64,000 bases of DNA from an uncultured Pseudodesulfovibrio sp. (GTDB lineage: Bacteria > Desulfobacterota > Desulfovibrionia > Desulfovibrionales > Desulfovibrionaceae). The notes under the pieces are model-generated. The model made no database searches and was not told where the DNA came from. It saw nothing but the letters and a program-made list of their open reading frames with translations. A program made the translations under genes and the position numbers. Shown piece by piece: positions 1-8,349 of this stretch; the first letter of the stretch is position 1, and every line of letters starts with the position of its first letter. Location of the stretch: assembly GCF_963675635.1 (NCBI RefSeq), contig NZ_OY776488.1:2116001-2180000 (forward strand), written 5' to 3'.

Positions 1-1049
1 CCCTTGATTTCCAGAGAGTCACACAAAACCATGAACCCGCCACATTCAGCGTAGATGGGCATTCCGGCATCGGATAGAAATTTGATATGCGAAAGGACGG
101 AGGAATTGGCCGCTATGCGCTCGGCAAAAACTTCTGGGAATCCACCGCCGAGATACAAGCCGTCGATATCAGGCCACGGCGCATCAGAAAGAATGCTCAA
201 ACGTACCAATTCGGCACCAGCATGTTCCAGAGCCTCAAGGTTTTCCGGATAATAAAACCAGAGGGCTGCGTCATGAACATAGCCGATACGAACTTTCTTT
301 TCCGCAGGATCACCAGAAAAAACCGGACCGGGATCAGGACCAAAGTCTGGCGCGCTCGCAGAAATTTCGGCAATGGCATCAATATCAAGCCACTCTTCAG
401 CCATATCTGCCAGAGTATCTAAAGCGTCCTGGGCCGGGACATCATATTCCTGATCAGAAACAAGCCCCATGTGCCGTTCCGGAATGGGGTTGGACAGGAT
501 CTTCGGCAACATGCCAAGTACAGGAATATCCGTATGTGTTTCAATGGATCTTCGCAGCACCGACCGATGGCGTTCACCCGCTGTACGGTTAAGAATCACT
601 CCCGCAAGGTTCAAACCCTGTTCAAAGTGTTGGCATCCCTGCACAACAGCAGCCACAGTCCGTGTCATCTTGGTGCAATCGATAGCCAAAATAACAGGAG
701 CATTAAGCATGCGTGCCAATTCAGCGGTTGAACAGGAACCATGTTCGTCCATACCGTCGAACAATCCACGGTTGCCTTCAACCAGACTGATATCTGAACC
801 GAGTGATTTGTGAAAAAAAAGGGAACGGATTATTTTTTCAGAATGAAAAAACGGGTCAAGATTTGAACACGAACGACCGGCCGCCAAAGCTAACCATTGT
901 GCGTCAATATAGTCCGGCCCTTTTTTGAAGGGAGCCACCCTTTTCCCCGCTCTTTTGAAAGCACGGGCCAAGGCCAGGGAGACGATTGTCTTTCCTGTTC
1001 CACCGGACAAACCGGCCAGCACTATGCGAGATATGGGATTTTGCACCAT
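1..1049 (-). CDS. cbiA: Cobyrinate a,c-diamide synthase, C-terminus cut by window edge
   Basis: Converts cobyrinate (or hydrogenobyrinate) to the a,c-diamide with ATP and glutamine, a step of cobalamin and related corrinoid synthesis. The N-terminus shows the dethiobiotin-synthetase-like P-loop GLSGGTGKT at residues 11-19. A class I glutamine amidotransferase domain follows, with GLYLGGGFPE and the nucleophile-elbow sequence YAECGG near the window edge. The ATG at 1049 precedes MVQNPISRIVLAG; its ribosome binding site is weak. The gene lies downstream of dsrD behind a strong terminator hairpin, so it may depend on read-through. The dsrABD-cbiA order is familiar in Desulfovibrio and has been linked to siroheme amidation of sulfite reductase; that link is family knowledge, not visible here. 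The stop codon lies beyond position 1. Confidence 0.93.
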   Translation of the reverse strand, partial: MVQNPISRIVLAGLSGGTGKTIVSLALARAFKRAGKRVAPFKKGPDYIDAQWLALAAGRSCSNLDPFFHSEKIIRSLFFHKSLGSDISLVEGNRGLFDGMDEHGSCSTAELARMLNAPVILAIDCTKMTRTVAAVVQGCQHFEQGLNLAGVILNRTAGERHRSVLRRSIETHTDIPVLGMLPKILSNPIPERHMGLVSDQEYDVPAQDALDTLADMAEEWLDIDAIAEISASAPDFGPDPGPVFSGDPAEKKVRIGYVHDAALWFYYPENLEALEHAGAELVRLSILSDAPWPDIDGLYLGGGFPEVFAERIAANSSVLSHIKFLSDAGMPIYAECGGFMVLCDSLEIK

Positions 1050-1070
1050 AAAAATGATCTATTCACAATC

Positions 1071-1111
1071 AAGAAAAGCCTTGCCCTGCATCTCGAAGAC
1101 GCGGGCAAGGC
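1071..1111 (-). terminator. Rho-independent terminator between dsrD and cbiA
   Basis: On the minus strand a perfect 9-bp stem GCCTTGCCC / GGGCAAGGC (1078-1086 and 1103-1111) is followed by TTTTCTT. It sits 25 bases after the dsrD stop and 22 bases before the cbiA start. It should end most dsr transcripts while allowing some read-through into cbiA. Confidence 0.85.
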
Positions 1112-1136
1112 CTCAATTACCGAGCGAGGCTAAAGT

Positions 1137-1385
1137 CTAGTCTTCGCCTTCGGAAGCGGCCTGTTTGCCAGCACCGGCCATGCCGTACATGGTGGTGGAA
1201 CCGGAAGACCAGAACACCAATTTTTCTTCCTGAATCAAAGCAGTCAGAATCTTCTTGACTTCACGGGCCTTTGCATCCGGAAAAAGCTTGGTGAAGTCAT
1301 TGAAGTAGAACTTGGATTTGTTCGCGGACTTCGATTCGCAGAAACCGAGAATCTCAGCCTTTGCAGCTTCAATGTCGAGTGCCAT
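1137..1385 (-). CDS. dsrD: Dissimilatory sulfite reductase-associated protein DsrD
   Basis: An 82-residue winged-helix protein encoded with dsrAB in sulfate reducers. It has no cofactor motifs. Published work describes DsrD as an activator of DsrAB sulfite reduction. The sequence here (start MALDIEAAKAEILGFCESK, core FYFNDFTKLFPDA, end region SSGSTTMYGMAGAG) matches the family in length and pattern. The ATG at 1385 has a good AAGGAG site seven bases upstream. The gene is 68 bases downstream of dsrB with a G+C-rich hairpin between them and is clearly part of the dsr operon. Confidence 0.96.
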   Translation of the reverse strand: MALDIEAAKAEILGFCESKSANKSKFYFNDFTKLFPDAKAREVKKILTALIQEEKLVFWSSGSTTMYGMAGAGKQAASEGED

Positions 1386-1412
1386 GATGGACTCCTTGTT
1401 ATTTGGAAAGAA

Positions 1413-1441
1413 CGGGGTACGGCCCGAGAGGCCGCACCCCG
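1413..1441 (-). other. Intergenic hairpin between dsrB and dsrD
   Basis: CGGGGTACGGCC (1413-1424) pairs with GGCCGCACCCCG (1430-1441) with a single A-C mismatch and a five-base loop. No uridine tract follows on the minus strand, so it looks like an mRNA-stabilising or processing hairpin rather than a full terminator. Confidence 0.6.
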
Positions 1442-1453
1442 AGGGTATTTATC

Positions 1454-2599
1454 CTACCACTTGAACTGAGTGGTCTGACGCCAGGTGTAGTATGCCGGAT
1501 CACGGAAGTCATCGATCAGATGCTCGGTGAAAGGCAGGTCACATTTCTCGAAGAAACGTTCCCAACCAATACGATTGGCCCAGTCGCCCAGACGTTCGTA
1601 TTTATTGGCTTCAGCAGCGTAGGTGTCGAGGATCTTCTTGATCACCTTGGTCATCGTAGGCCAGCGAGGGGGCTCGTTGGGTACGAAGGGAACCACGACC
1701 TTGGAGAAGGCGGGCTTGGTGATACGGTTGGAGATCTTACCACCGACCATGATGGCGATACCGTCGCCTTCACCATCGGACAGGGGCAGAGAGGGGCACA
1801 TGGTGTAGCAGTTACCACAGAACATGCAGCGCTCTTCTTTAATGGCAACGGTCTTGTAGGTCTTGCCATCCATTTCAACCTTGGACGGGCGGACTGCACC
1901 AGTGGGGCAGGCAGCAACGGCCAGGGGGATCTCGCACAGGTTGTCCAGGTACTCGTGGTCGATAATAGGCGGTTTACGGTGAATACCGAGGATCGCGATA
2001 TCGGAGCAGTGAACAGCACCGCACATGTTCAGGCAGCAAGCCATGGAGATGCGCACCGGAGCAGGCAGCTTCATGTCGGTGAAGTCATCGAAGACGACGT
2101 CCATGGTAGCCTTAACGGTACCGGAAGCGTCAGTTGCCGGGGTGTGGCAGTGGACCCAACCCTGAGTGTGAACGATATTGGTCACACCAGCGCCAGTGCC
2201 GCCAACCGGGAACTTCATTGAACCACCGTCGAACTTCTGAGCGTTCAGGAAGTCTTTGAGTTCCTTGGCTGCTTCTTCGGTCTCAACCTGGAATTCGAGG
2301 TTGTTACGAGTGGTGAAACGAACGAAACCACCGCAGAACTTGTCAGCGATGTCGCAGATTTCACGGATATGAGTAACGGTCATCAGACGGGCAGTTGCAG
2401 CGCGGACCGTGTAGGTCTTGTCGCCGGACTGGGCCACGTGCAGCAGGATGCCGGGCTCAAGAATCTCATGGTAGTCCCATTTACCAAAGTTGTCTTTGAT
2501 AACCGGGGGCAGGTACTCGCCGAAATGACGAGGGCCAATGTCGGAAATCCGACCTTCCATCGGTTTTTCGGGATTGTACCCGGAAGAAATAAAAGCCAT
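1454..2599 (-). CDS. dsrB: Dissimilatory (bi)sulfite reductase beta subunit
   Basis: Cytoplasmic beta subunit of the siroheme- and Fe4S4-containing sulfite reductase that performs the six-electron reduction of sulfite, handing sulfur to DsrC. Length 381 residues, normal for DsrB. Siroheme/cluster cysteines are visible at C151, C188, C189 and C193 (motif ACCLNMC). The inserted ferredoxin domain has C231 and the run C258-x2-C261-x2-C264 (CMFCGNC). The ATG start follows a clear purine-rich site. It is 18 bases downstream of dsrA and co-transcribed with it. Confidence 0.98.
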   Translation of the reverse strand: MAFISSGYNPEKPMEGRISDIGPRHFGEYLPPVIKDNFGKWDYHEILEPGILLHVAQSGDKTYTVRAATARLMTVTHIREICDIADKFCGGFVRFTTRNNLEFQVETEEAAKELKDFLNAQKFDGGSMKFPVGGTGAGVTNIVHTQGWVHCHTPATDASGTVKATMDVVFDDFTDMKLPAPVRISMACCLNMCGAVHCSDIAILGIHRKPPIIDHEYLDNLCEIPLAVAACPTGAVRPSKVEMDGKTYKTVAIKEERCMFCGNCYTMCPSLPLSDGEGDGIAIMVGGKISNRITKPAFSKVVVPFVPNEPPRWPTMTKVIKKILDTYAAEANKYERLGDWANRIGWERFFEKCDLPFTEHLIDDFRDPAYYTWRQTTQFKW

Positions 2600-2617
2600 A
2601 TTATTTCACTCCTATGT

Positions 2618-3937
2618 TTAGCGCTGGTGACGCTTGCGGAAATCGTTGATGTCGCGTTCCCAACCACCTTCAACGTCTTCTGCTTTCCAGAAGATGTAGG
2701 GGTTGTGGCGAGGTTCCTGAACCTGGCGGGCGTCAACGGGAACGCCAGCGGCGTTGACCAGTGCGGCCATACCGAGACGCTTCATGGTCTCACCAATACG
2801 CTCACGGTTCTTGCCTTCTTCCATCCACCAGTCCCAAACGTTTTCGATGATGTCCTTGATGGCCTGGTAGTCGTCGTCCTTGTTGACTTCGACGAAAGGC
2901 ACGAGCAGGGAACCCATCTGGGGACCGTCGAGGATCGGAGCTTTTGCACCACAGAGGATGGAGCAACCGCGTTCGTCACCAATCTTCAGTGCACGAGGCA
3001 TGGTGTTGATGCAGTGCATGCAACGAACACATTCCTTGTTGTCGATGGTCAGTTTGCCATCTTCGTAAGTAATGCACTGGGACGGACACAGAGCGACAAC
3101 TTCTTTCTGGATGTCGAATGCGCCCCAATCTTTACCGGCATGAGCGCCAGCATTCGGGGGGAACTCGCCGCCGACGTAGGCAGCAACTGCTTCCTGGTCG
3201 ACTTTGATGTTATCTTTCCAGGTACCGATGAAGGACAGGTCAGAACGAGCAATTGCAGCAACGCAACCGTTGGGGCAAGCATCGAACTTGAACTTGAACT
3301 TGTAAGGGAATGCCGGACGATGAAGCTCATCCTGATATTCCATGGTCAACTGGTAGCACAGTTCCTGAGAGTCGTAGCATGCGTACTCACAACGGGACAT
3401 ACCCATGCAGGAAGCAGGGGTACGCAGGTTGGAGCCGGAACCACCAAGGTCGATGTCCAGATTGTGGGTCAGCTCGAAGAAAATTTCTTCCAACTGCGGG
3501 GTGGTGGTGCCCAAGAACACGATGTCGCCGGTGGCGCCATGCATGTTGGTGAGACCGGAACCGCGGAGTTCCCAAATGTCCATCAGATCGTTCAGCAGCT
3601 TGGTGCTGTACCACTTACCATTGGGCTGAGCCACACGAACGGTGTGAAAGTGAGCTACGCCGGGGAACATCTGGGGCTGGTCACAGTAACGACCAATAAC
3701 GCCGCCGCCGTAACCGAAAACGCCGACGATACCGCCGTGCTTCCAGTGAGTTTCACCATCGGTGTAGGACATTTCGAGCACGCCGAGCAAATCGTCGGGG
3801 CAGTCGACGGGGATCTGGTAGTCGAGACCCTTTTCGTTCTTGGCTCGAGCTGCAGCCTCCTGTTTAATGTCGGATACGAAGCTGGGCCACGGGCCGCTTT
3901 CCAGCTGATCCAACAGAGGAGTTTTGTGTTTCGCCAT
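2618..3937 (-). CDS. dsrA: Dissimilatory (bi)sulfite reductase alpha subunit
   Basis: Alpha subunit of DsrAB, the terminal enzyme of dissimilatory sulfate reduction. The chosen start gives MAKHKTPLLDQLESGPWPS and 439 residues. It is five codons inside the longest frame but has the sequence GGAGG nine bases upstream. Siroheme-associated cysteines C177-x5-C183 and C221-x3-C225 are intact. The ferredoxin domain carries C284 plus C303-x2-C306-x2-C309. These positions agree with what I recall of the D. vulgaris enzyme. Codon choice is strongly biased, as expected for an abundant protein. The gene leads the dsr operon. Confidence 0.98.
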   Translation of the reverse strand: MAKHKTPLLDQLESGPWPSFVSDIKQEAAARAKNEKGLDYQIPVDCPDDLLGVLEMSYTDGETHWKHGGIVGVFGYGGGVIGRYCDQPQMFPGVAHFHTVRVAQPNGKWYSTKLLNDLMDIWELRGSGLTNMHGATGDIVFLGTTTPQLEEIFFELTHNLDIDLGGSGSNLRTPASCMGMSRCEYACYDSQELCYQLTMEYQDELHRPAFPYKFKFKFDACPNGCVAAIARSDLSFIGTWKDNIKVDQEAVAAYVGGEFPPNAGAHAGKDWGAFDIQKEVVALCPSQCITYEDGKLTIDNKECVRCMHCINTMPRALKIGDERGCSILCGAKAPILDGPQMGSLLVPFVEVNKDDDYQAIKDIIENVWDWWMEEGKNRERIGETMKRLGMAALVNAAGVPVDARQVQEPRHNPYIFWKAEDVEGGWERDINDFRKRHQR

Positions 3938-4104
3938 TCCCTTAACCTCCATTGTTTGATTAAGATGTTGCCATCAACCATTATTGCGCTCAGGCCGGCA
4001 AGCAGTGATGGAGATCACCTGGAGCCAGAGCGCCTTTCCTACGTAACGCAAGTACCTCAAATAGCGGAGTTTGCACCGATATTCACAAGGTATGCAGGGG
4101 TGAC

Positions 4105-4134
4105 AATGTACTGAACACAACGGTTTTATGTCAA
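4105..4134 (-). promoter_or_regulatory. Probable sigma-70 promoter of the dsr operon
   Basis: Read on the minus strand, TTGACA (4134-4129) is followed after 18 bases by TACATT (4110-4105). This would give an untranslated leader of about 160 bases before dsrA. It is the best -35/-10 pair in the 360-bp divergent gap (3938-4297). No binding-site palindrome was assigned in the rest of that gap. Confidence 0.55.
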
Positions 4135-4297
4135 CCGAAATATCCAAGTATTCATTGCCAATCCTTAATTCTATGGACCCAACGGACAGCCTGTACTCAT
4201 ATCTAGATTCTTCCCCGAGCTTGCCATTGAAGCCAAGCCGGAGTATCGGTCCGATGGCACAGGTTATGGACCGCTATAACCGATACCGCAAAAGGAT

Positions 4298-4984
4298 ATG
4301 AGGAGCAACACAAACTTGCAGAAATCAAACACCAACAAAACGCGCTGCAGGCGTTGCGGCGACTGTTGCAGAAACGGCGGCCCCGCCCTGCACAAAGCCG
4401 ATCTCCCGCTGATTCAGGATGGGACCATCGCGTTGATCGACATAGTCACTCTCAGACCTGGTGAATGGGTCTATGACCAACCCCTGCAGAAGGTCTCCCC
4501 TCTTGACGCCGAGATGCTCAAACTCAAAGGGCGTGACGGCACATGGACCTGTATTTATTTCAGTCCTGAAGGCAGCACCTGCGGCATGTACGAGACCAGA
4601 CCCGTTGAATGCGAGGTGCTCTTCTGTCAGGACATCGAACCGCTCAGGGCCATGTACGACAAGGACCGCCTGACCCGCGCAGACCTGATGCCCGAAGGAC
4701 ACCCCATTCTGTCGCTCATGGCCGACCATGACGAAAAGTGCGCCCCTGCCGCCATGGAACTGCTGGCCAAAGCCGCACGTGAAGGTGACCATGCAGCAGG
4801 TGAATCACTCAAGGAAATGGTCATTTTTGACATGGAGTTGCGCCGCCTGGTCCCGGAAAAAACCGGCATGACGGCTGAAATGAACGACTTTTTCTTCGGC
4901 AGACCCCTGCGCATCTTACTCGCAGGCATGAACATAAAGACTTACGAAGCGGGCGGCACCATCCGCTTCGGTTTCAACGGCTAG
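4298..4984 (+). CDS. YkgJ-family cysteine-cluster protein (putative Zn/Fe-binding)
   Basis: A 228-residue protein with the YkgJ cluster: CRRCGDCCRNGGP near the N-terminus, CIYFSPEGSTCGMYETRP in the middle and CEVLFC shortly after. These proteins are thought to chelate zinc or an iron-sulfur cluster; their substrates are unknown. Two starts compete. The ATG at 4298 has AAAGGA only one base away, whereas an in-frame TTG at 4316 has AGGAG with ten bases of spacing, giving a protein six residues shorter. The gene runs divergently from dsrA and is followed ten bases later by a small gene. Confidence 0.85.
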   Translation: MRSNTNLQKSNTNKTRCRRCGDCCRNGGPALHKADLPLIQDGTIALIDIVTLRPGEWVYDQPLQKVSPLDAEMLKLKGRDGTWTCIYFSPEGSTCGMYETRPVECEVLFCQDIEPLRAMYDKDRLTRADLMPEGHPILSLMADHDEKCAPAAMELLAKAAREGDHAAGESLKEMVIFDMELRRLVPEKTGMTAEMNDFFFGRPLRILLAGMNIKTYEAGGTIRFGFNG

Positions 4985-4994
4985 GAGAAACACT

Positions 4995-5252
4995 ATGAAA
5001 GACGAACGCGGCCACTACTACACACCATCACTGCAGCACCCCGAAGTTCGCATGTACGTACGCGCCAATGAAAACGACATCGAGTTCAGACTCTACAACC
5101 CCAAAGAACCTGTCATATGGGAAAAGCATCAATGGATGCCCTATGCAGCCATAGAAAAGGCTGCGGCCATGTTCCGCGAGCGGGGCACGGATCGCAATCC
5201 GCTGGCTTTATATAATATGGACATTGCCAAGAAGCTCCTTCAAGAGGGCTGA
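4995..5252 (+). CDS. Conserved small protein of unknown function
   Basis: Encodes 85 residues with no signal peptide or membrane segment. Aromatic and charged residues alternate (for example EFRLYNPKEPVIWEKHQW), suggesting a compact beta-rich fold followed by a C-terminal helix. AGGAGA lies eight bases before the ATG. It sits ten bases after the YkgJ gene, so the two are probably one operon closed by the terminator at 5290-5322. I do not recognise the family. Confidence 0.75.
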   Translation: MKDERGHYYTPSLQHPEVRMYVRANENDIEFRLYNPKEPVIWEKHQWMPYAAIEKAAAMFRERGTDRNPLALYNMDIAKKLLQEG

Positions 5253-5289
5253 TTCAGGCACATCCAGAGAGTTCATACGGACTTTTTAC

Positions 5290-5322
5290 AGCCGTCTGGC
5301 CACCAAGGCCGGGCGGCTCTTT
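5290..5322 (+). terminator. Rho-independent terminator after the YkgJ operon
   Basis: AGCCGTCTGGCC (5290-5301) pairs with GGCCGGGCGGCT (5307-5318) with two wobble or mismatched positions, around a five-base loop. The sequence CTTTTG follows. Confidence 0.8.
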
Positions 5323-5389
5323 TGTTCCCGCTCATCGAAGCAGGACATTTTCCCGACGAGCCCTTTCCACAACGGGAACATTCCCTATT

Positions 5390-5509
5390 GTCATAATCGC
5401 CCAGATATGTGTTTTATACATCCATACGAATTTCAATTGTTTTCCTGACGTTCCCCGTCAGGAACTCCCCCGAAAGGCTCCAAACACCGCCATGGAGCCT
5501 TTCTTTTTT
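5390..5509 (+). ncRNA. Possible small RNA or second terminator region
   Basis: This 120-bp piece of the 505-bp gap 5253-5757 holds an 8-bp hairpin TTCCTGAC / GTCAGGAA (5442-5449, 5457-5464). Eight bases later comes a perfect 10-bp terminator GAAAGGCTCC / GGAGCCTTTC (5472-5481, 5494-5503) with six T residues. A TTGTCA box occurs just upstream. No reading frame with a ribosome site is visible. A second terminator so far from the first gene would suit an independent transcript, but read-through termination is equally possible. Confidence 0.3.
5472..5509 (+). terminator. Strong Rho-independent terminator
   Basis: A perfect 10-bp stem GAAAGGCTCC / GGAGCCTTTC with a 12-base loop and a tract of six T residues. 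It insulates the next gene from upstream transcription. Confidence 0.85.
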
Positions 5510-5757
5510 CCGCAAAGATGTTCCACCTGCGAAATCGAATCATTACGACTCGCTGCATGAAAGGTTGCCTGAAAGCACGCCCCTCCCCAATACCCTTTGG
5601 GTTATAACCACACTTGGAATTACCATAAGAACCGGCCACTCATGGCTCTTCAAAAAACGGAATGATCAAATACTAAATCCACGAAACTTTTCCACACAAT
5701 TAATAACGCCATTGCGATGCCTATTCTCAAGTGTTAGAAACAGGGAGGATTACAAAA

Positions 5758-6525
5758 ATGAAAACACACGCACAACGACCAGCTTTCATCTTCTGCCTAA
5801 CACTCGTAATGAGCCTGCTCTTGGGAAACGGCGTTGCTGCGCAACAGCCAACAAAGCTGGTATGTGACATTTGGCCCCCATATCAAACCCAGACGGCAAC
5901 AGACATATCCGGCCTTTCTGTTGAAATAGTCCAAGCCGTGTATAAGCGGATGGGCATTCCCGCAAACAGCATCCAGGCATTCCCCTGGAGACGGGCGATA
6001 GAAATGCTGCGTCACGGCGACGCCGACGCTCTCTTCTCAGCCAATTATACCCAGGAACGGCAGATTTTCGCATATTATCCGAGTGAAGAACTTTTCCAAT
6101 CGCCCTGGGTAATATGGACCAGGCGTGGCGACGAGATATTTTCCCTGGATGATTTGAAAGGAAAAACAATCGGGGTCGTGTCAGGCTATAGTTACACACC
6201 CGAATTCTGGGACTTCATCAATGCCAACTGCATCGTTGAAAGCGTCAATGCTGACATGGCTAATTTCAAGAAATTGAATGTCGGCAGAGTTGACGCCACT
6301 GTAGCTGAATACGGAAACGGACTGTATCTCGCAACCAACCTCAGATACAATAACATCGTCCCCAATCAGGCCGTCACCATAAAGCGTGACGGCTTGTATA
6401 TCATTTTCAGTCGAAAGAAAGTTGCGGAAGATTTCGTCAAAGATTTTTCCAGTGCGTTGATCGAATTCAAAAAGACAAATGCCCACACAAAGCTCTGGGG
6501 AAAATACTTCCAGCCTTCACCATAA
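5758..6525 (+). CDS. Periplasmic solute-binding protein, family 3-like
   Basis: A 255-residue secreted protein with a signal peptide (MKTHAQRPAF, hydrophobic core, cleavage near GVAAQ). The mature part resembles the amino-acid-type periplasmic binding fold: IWPPYQTQ near the start, GLSVEIVQAVYKRMGI, the pattern DADALFSANYTQER and the hinge-like segment LKGKTIGVVSGYSY. Many stand-alone members act as sensors or serve distant transporters. No permease or ATPase gene is adjacent. The start was chosen because GGGAGG lies ten bases before the ATG at 5758; the longer frame begins nine codons earlier without such a site. Confidence 0.85.
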   Translation: MKTHAQRPAFIFCLTLVMSLLLGNGVAAQQPTKLVCDIWPPYQTQTATDISGLSVEIVQAVYKRMGIPANSIQAFPWRRAIEMLRHGDADALFSANYTQERQIFAYYPSEELFQSPWVIWTRRGDEIFSLDDLKGKTIGVVSGYSYTPEFWDFINANCIVESVNADMANFKKLNVGRVDATVAEYGNGLYLATNLRYNNIVPNQAVTIKRDGLYIIFSRKKVAEDFVKDFSSALIEFKKTNAHTKLWGKYFQPSP

Positions 6526-6557
6526 GAATCGATGAACCGTACTCATCAACAACAGAA

Positions 6558-6594
6558 AAGGCTTTTGCGATCGGGTTTTGATTGCAAAAGCCTT
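6558..6594 (+). terminator. Hairpin terminator after the binding-protein gene
   Basis: A perfect 11-bp stem AAGGCTTTTGC / GCAAAAGCCTT (6558-6568 and 6584-6594) begins about 30 bases after the stop codon. The following T tract is poor (ACTTC), so termination may be partial. Confidence 0.6.
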
Positions 6595-6628
6595 ACTTCA
6601 TGTAAATTCCAGGAAGCGGCACGATATC

Positions 6629-6658
6629 AAATGTCAAACAGACATTTCACACGGTGTG
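6629..6658 (+). promoter_or_regulatory. Two adjacent inverted repeats upstream of the sigma-54 activator gene
   Basis: AAATGTC-N5-GACATTT (6629-6647) is directly followed by CACAC-G-GTGTG (6648-6658), about 140 bp before the activator start. Neither resembles the GAACT repeats downstream of the gene, so a different regulator may act here. Confidence 0.35.
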
Positions 6659-6800
6659 CCCACAATGGCGCTTTCGCAAGCAATCAGAACACACAGCTTC
6701 AAAGTTCTCTACGGCGGGCTAGGATTGTACGATCTCCTCCAAATATATGTTGTCTCAATTCTCCCATGACAGTAAAAAGAATCTGAGGAACAACGCTATT

Positions 6801-8198
6801 ATGAGAAAAATGCTTGTTATTACACGAGATGGAAGTCGCTCTGAAGCTGTCAGTGAATTGCTTGACCAGGATGATCACATTCTGACCAAGACCCGGTTGG
6901 AATCATCTGACCCGGGCGACGACAGGGAAGTGGATACGCTTTTCGTGGATGTCGATTCACTGCTTGGAAAAAGCAAATCCATTCAGGCTGCCCTTAAAGG
7001 ACTTTGGTCACACTATCCCTCTGCGGCCATTGTCGTCATGGCCGATGAGGAACAGACCAAGATCGCGGTCGACGCGGTAAAGGCAGGAGCATTTGACTAC
7101 CTGACCCACCCTATCGGCAAGGAAGAACTGGGGCTGGTCATGGCCAAAGTCCGAGAATCCGACGTCTTGCAGTCTGAGTTGGACTACTTGCGCGGACAGT
7201 TCTGGGATGAAGACTCACTTGACTACGTCGACACCCGAAGTCAGGCCATGCGCGATGTTTTCGTCAAAATTCGTCAGGTGGCAGGCACACGGACCACCGT
7301 CCTCCTCACAGGGGAAACAGGCACAGGCAAAAGCCTGATAGCGAAGCTTCTCCACAGGCACAGCAATCGAAAAGACATGCCATTCATCAGTGTGCATTGC
7401 GGAGCGATACCCGACTCTCTGGTGGAGAGTGAACTCTTCGGCCACGAAAAAGGCGCCTTCACCGGCGCGGTCCGACGCAAACTCGGCAAATTTGAGTTGG
7501 CACATGGAGGGACAATTTTTCTCGACGAGATCGGCACGGTCAGCCAATCAGTCCAGGTTAAACTTCTCAACGTCATACAGGAACGCATCATTCAGCGCGT
7601 AGGAGGCGAAAACGACATATCCGTTGATGTTCGTATTATCGCCGCGACCAATGAAGATATGAAGCAACTGTGCGACGAGGGCCGGTTCAGACGCGACCTC
7701 TTCTACAGACTCAATGTTTTCCCAATCTGCATTCCCCCTTTATGCGATAGGGTTGAAGATATTCCGCGGATATCAGAAAGCTTCATCAAGCAGTTCAACG
7801 GCCTTTTGAATACTGAGATAAAAGGCATACATCCTGAAGTACTTGATGCATTTCGAGAATACAGTTGGCCCGGAAATGTACGGGAACTCGAAAACATCAT
7901 TGAGCGGGCATGTATTCTGGAATCGGGTGACGTGCTCCTCCCGGGAAGCTTCCCGCCCGACATACTCACGACCCAGGGAGATGTCGTCACTTCACCCGTA
8001 AAAACGAGCCTGCCACTCAAGGAGGCCCGACAGATAGCCGTCGACAAATTTGAGAAGCAATACCTGACGAGCCTGCTTGAACAATGCAATGGAAGCATCA
8101 AGAAATCCGCTGAAAGAGCCGGGATCACCTCTCGCCAAGTGAATAAGCTCATGAATCGACACGGCCTCACAAGGAAACCATTCAAATCATCAAAGTAA
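6801..8198 (+). CDS. Sigma-54-dependent transcriptional activator with degenerate receiver
   Basis: A 465-residue enhancer-binding protein. Residues 1-125 form a receiver-like domain, but the usual switch lysine is replaced (FDYLTHP instead of FDYLTKP) and the acidic pocket is unclear (LFVDVDSL). This suggests control other than phosphorylation. The central AAA+ domain is complete: Walker A GETGTGKS near residue 171, the sigma-54 contact loop ELFGHEKGAFTGA near 210-222, Walker B GGTIFLDEIG and FRRDLFYRLNVF. A Fis-type helix-turn-helix closes the protein (KKSAERAGITSRQVNKLMN). The ATG at 6801 has AGGA upstream; the longer frame to 6747 lacks a site. Its likely target is the operon starting at 8479. 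Confidence 0.92.
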   Translation: MRKMLVITRDGSRSEAVSELLDQDDHILTKTRLESSDPGDDREVDTLFVDVDSLLGKSKSIQAALKGLWSHYPSAAIVVMADEEQTKIAVDAVKAGAFDYLTHPIGKEELGLVMAKVRESDVLQSELDYLRGQFWDEDSLDYVDTRSQAMRDVFVKIRQVAGTRTTVLLTGETGTGKSLIAKLLHRHSNRKDMPFISVHCGAIPDSLVESELFGHEKGAFTGAVRRKLGKFELAHGGTIFLDEIGTVSQSVQVKLLNVIQERIIQRVGGENDISVDVRIIAATNEDMKQLCDEGRFRRDLFYRLNVFPICIPPLCDRVEDIPRISESFIKQFNGLLNTEIKGIHPEVLDAFREYSWPGNVRELENIIERACILESGDVLLPGSFPPDILTTQGDVVTSPVKTSLPLKEARQIAVDKFEKQYLTSLLEQCNGSIKKSAERAGITSRQVNKLMNRHGLTRKPFKSSK

Positions 8199-8211
8199 GA
8201 ACTAATAGTTC
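8199..8211. promoter_or_regulatory. GAACT-N3-AGTTC palindrome, copy 1
   Basis: GAACT-AAT-AGTTC begins right after the activator stop codon. It shares its core and three-base spacing with the longer palindrome at 8350-8378. Their centres are 159 bp apart, about fifteen helical turns. I infer an upstream activating site for the neighbouring sigma-54 activator. Confidence 0.5.
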
Positions 8212-8307
8212 CGAACAGCCCGCCATTGAGAGAACAATTAATTCCTGTTTTTGCATAAGCAGTTAATAAATATAACTATTAATTTTACCATATTCAAGCA
8301 AACAGCT

Positions 8308-8319
8308 GTCACATGTGAC
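8308..8319. promoter_or_regulatory. Perfect 12-bp palindrome GTCACATGTGAC
   Basis: The palindrome lies between the two GAACT repeats. It contains TCAC/GTGA half-sites like those of CRP/FNR-family regulators but without their usual spacer, so the binding protein is unknown. Confidence 0.4.
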
Positions 8320-8349
8320 GCAAAGTCCTTTTATACATCCGTATTTGCC

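Noticed and set aside
2369-4114. Open plus-strand frame of 581 codons across dsrB-dsrA
   Set aside because: It is antisense to dsrA and dsrB, which are certain. Its length comes from the strong codon bias of dsr genes, and the translation is Val/Asp/His-rich without motifs.
6662-6681. Second sigma-54 promoter upstream of the activator gene
   Set aside because: TGGCGC is followed by CAAGC at the wrong register; the invariant GC of the -12 element is not in place.
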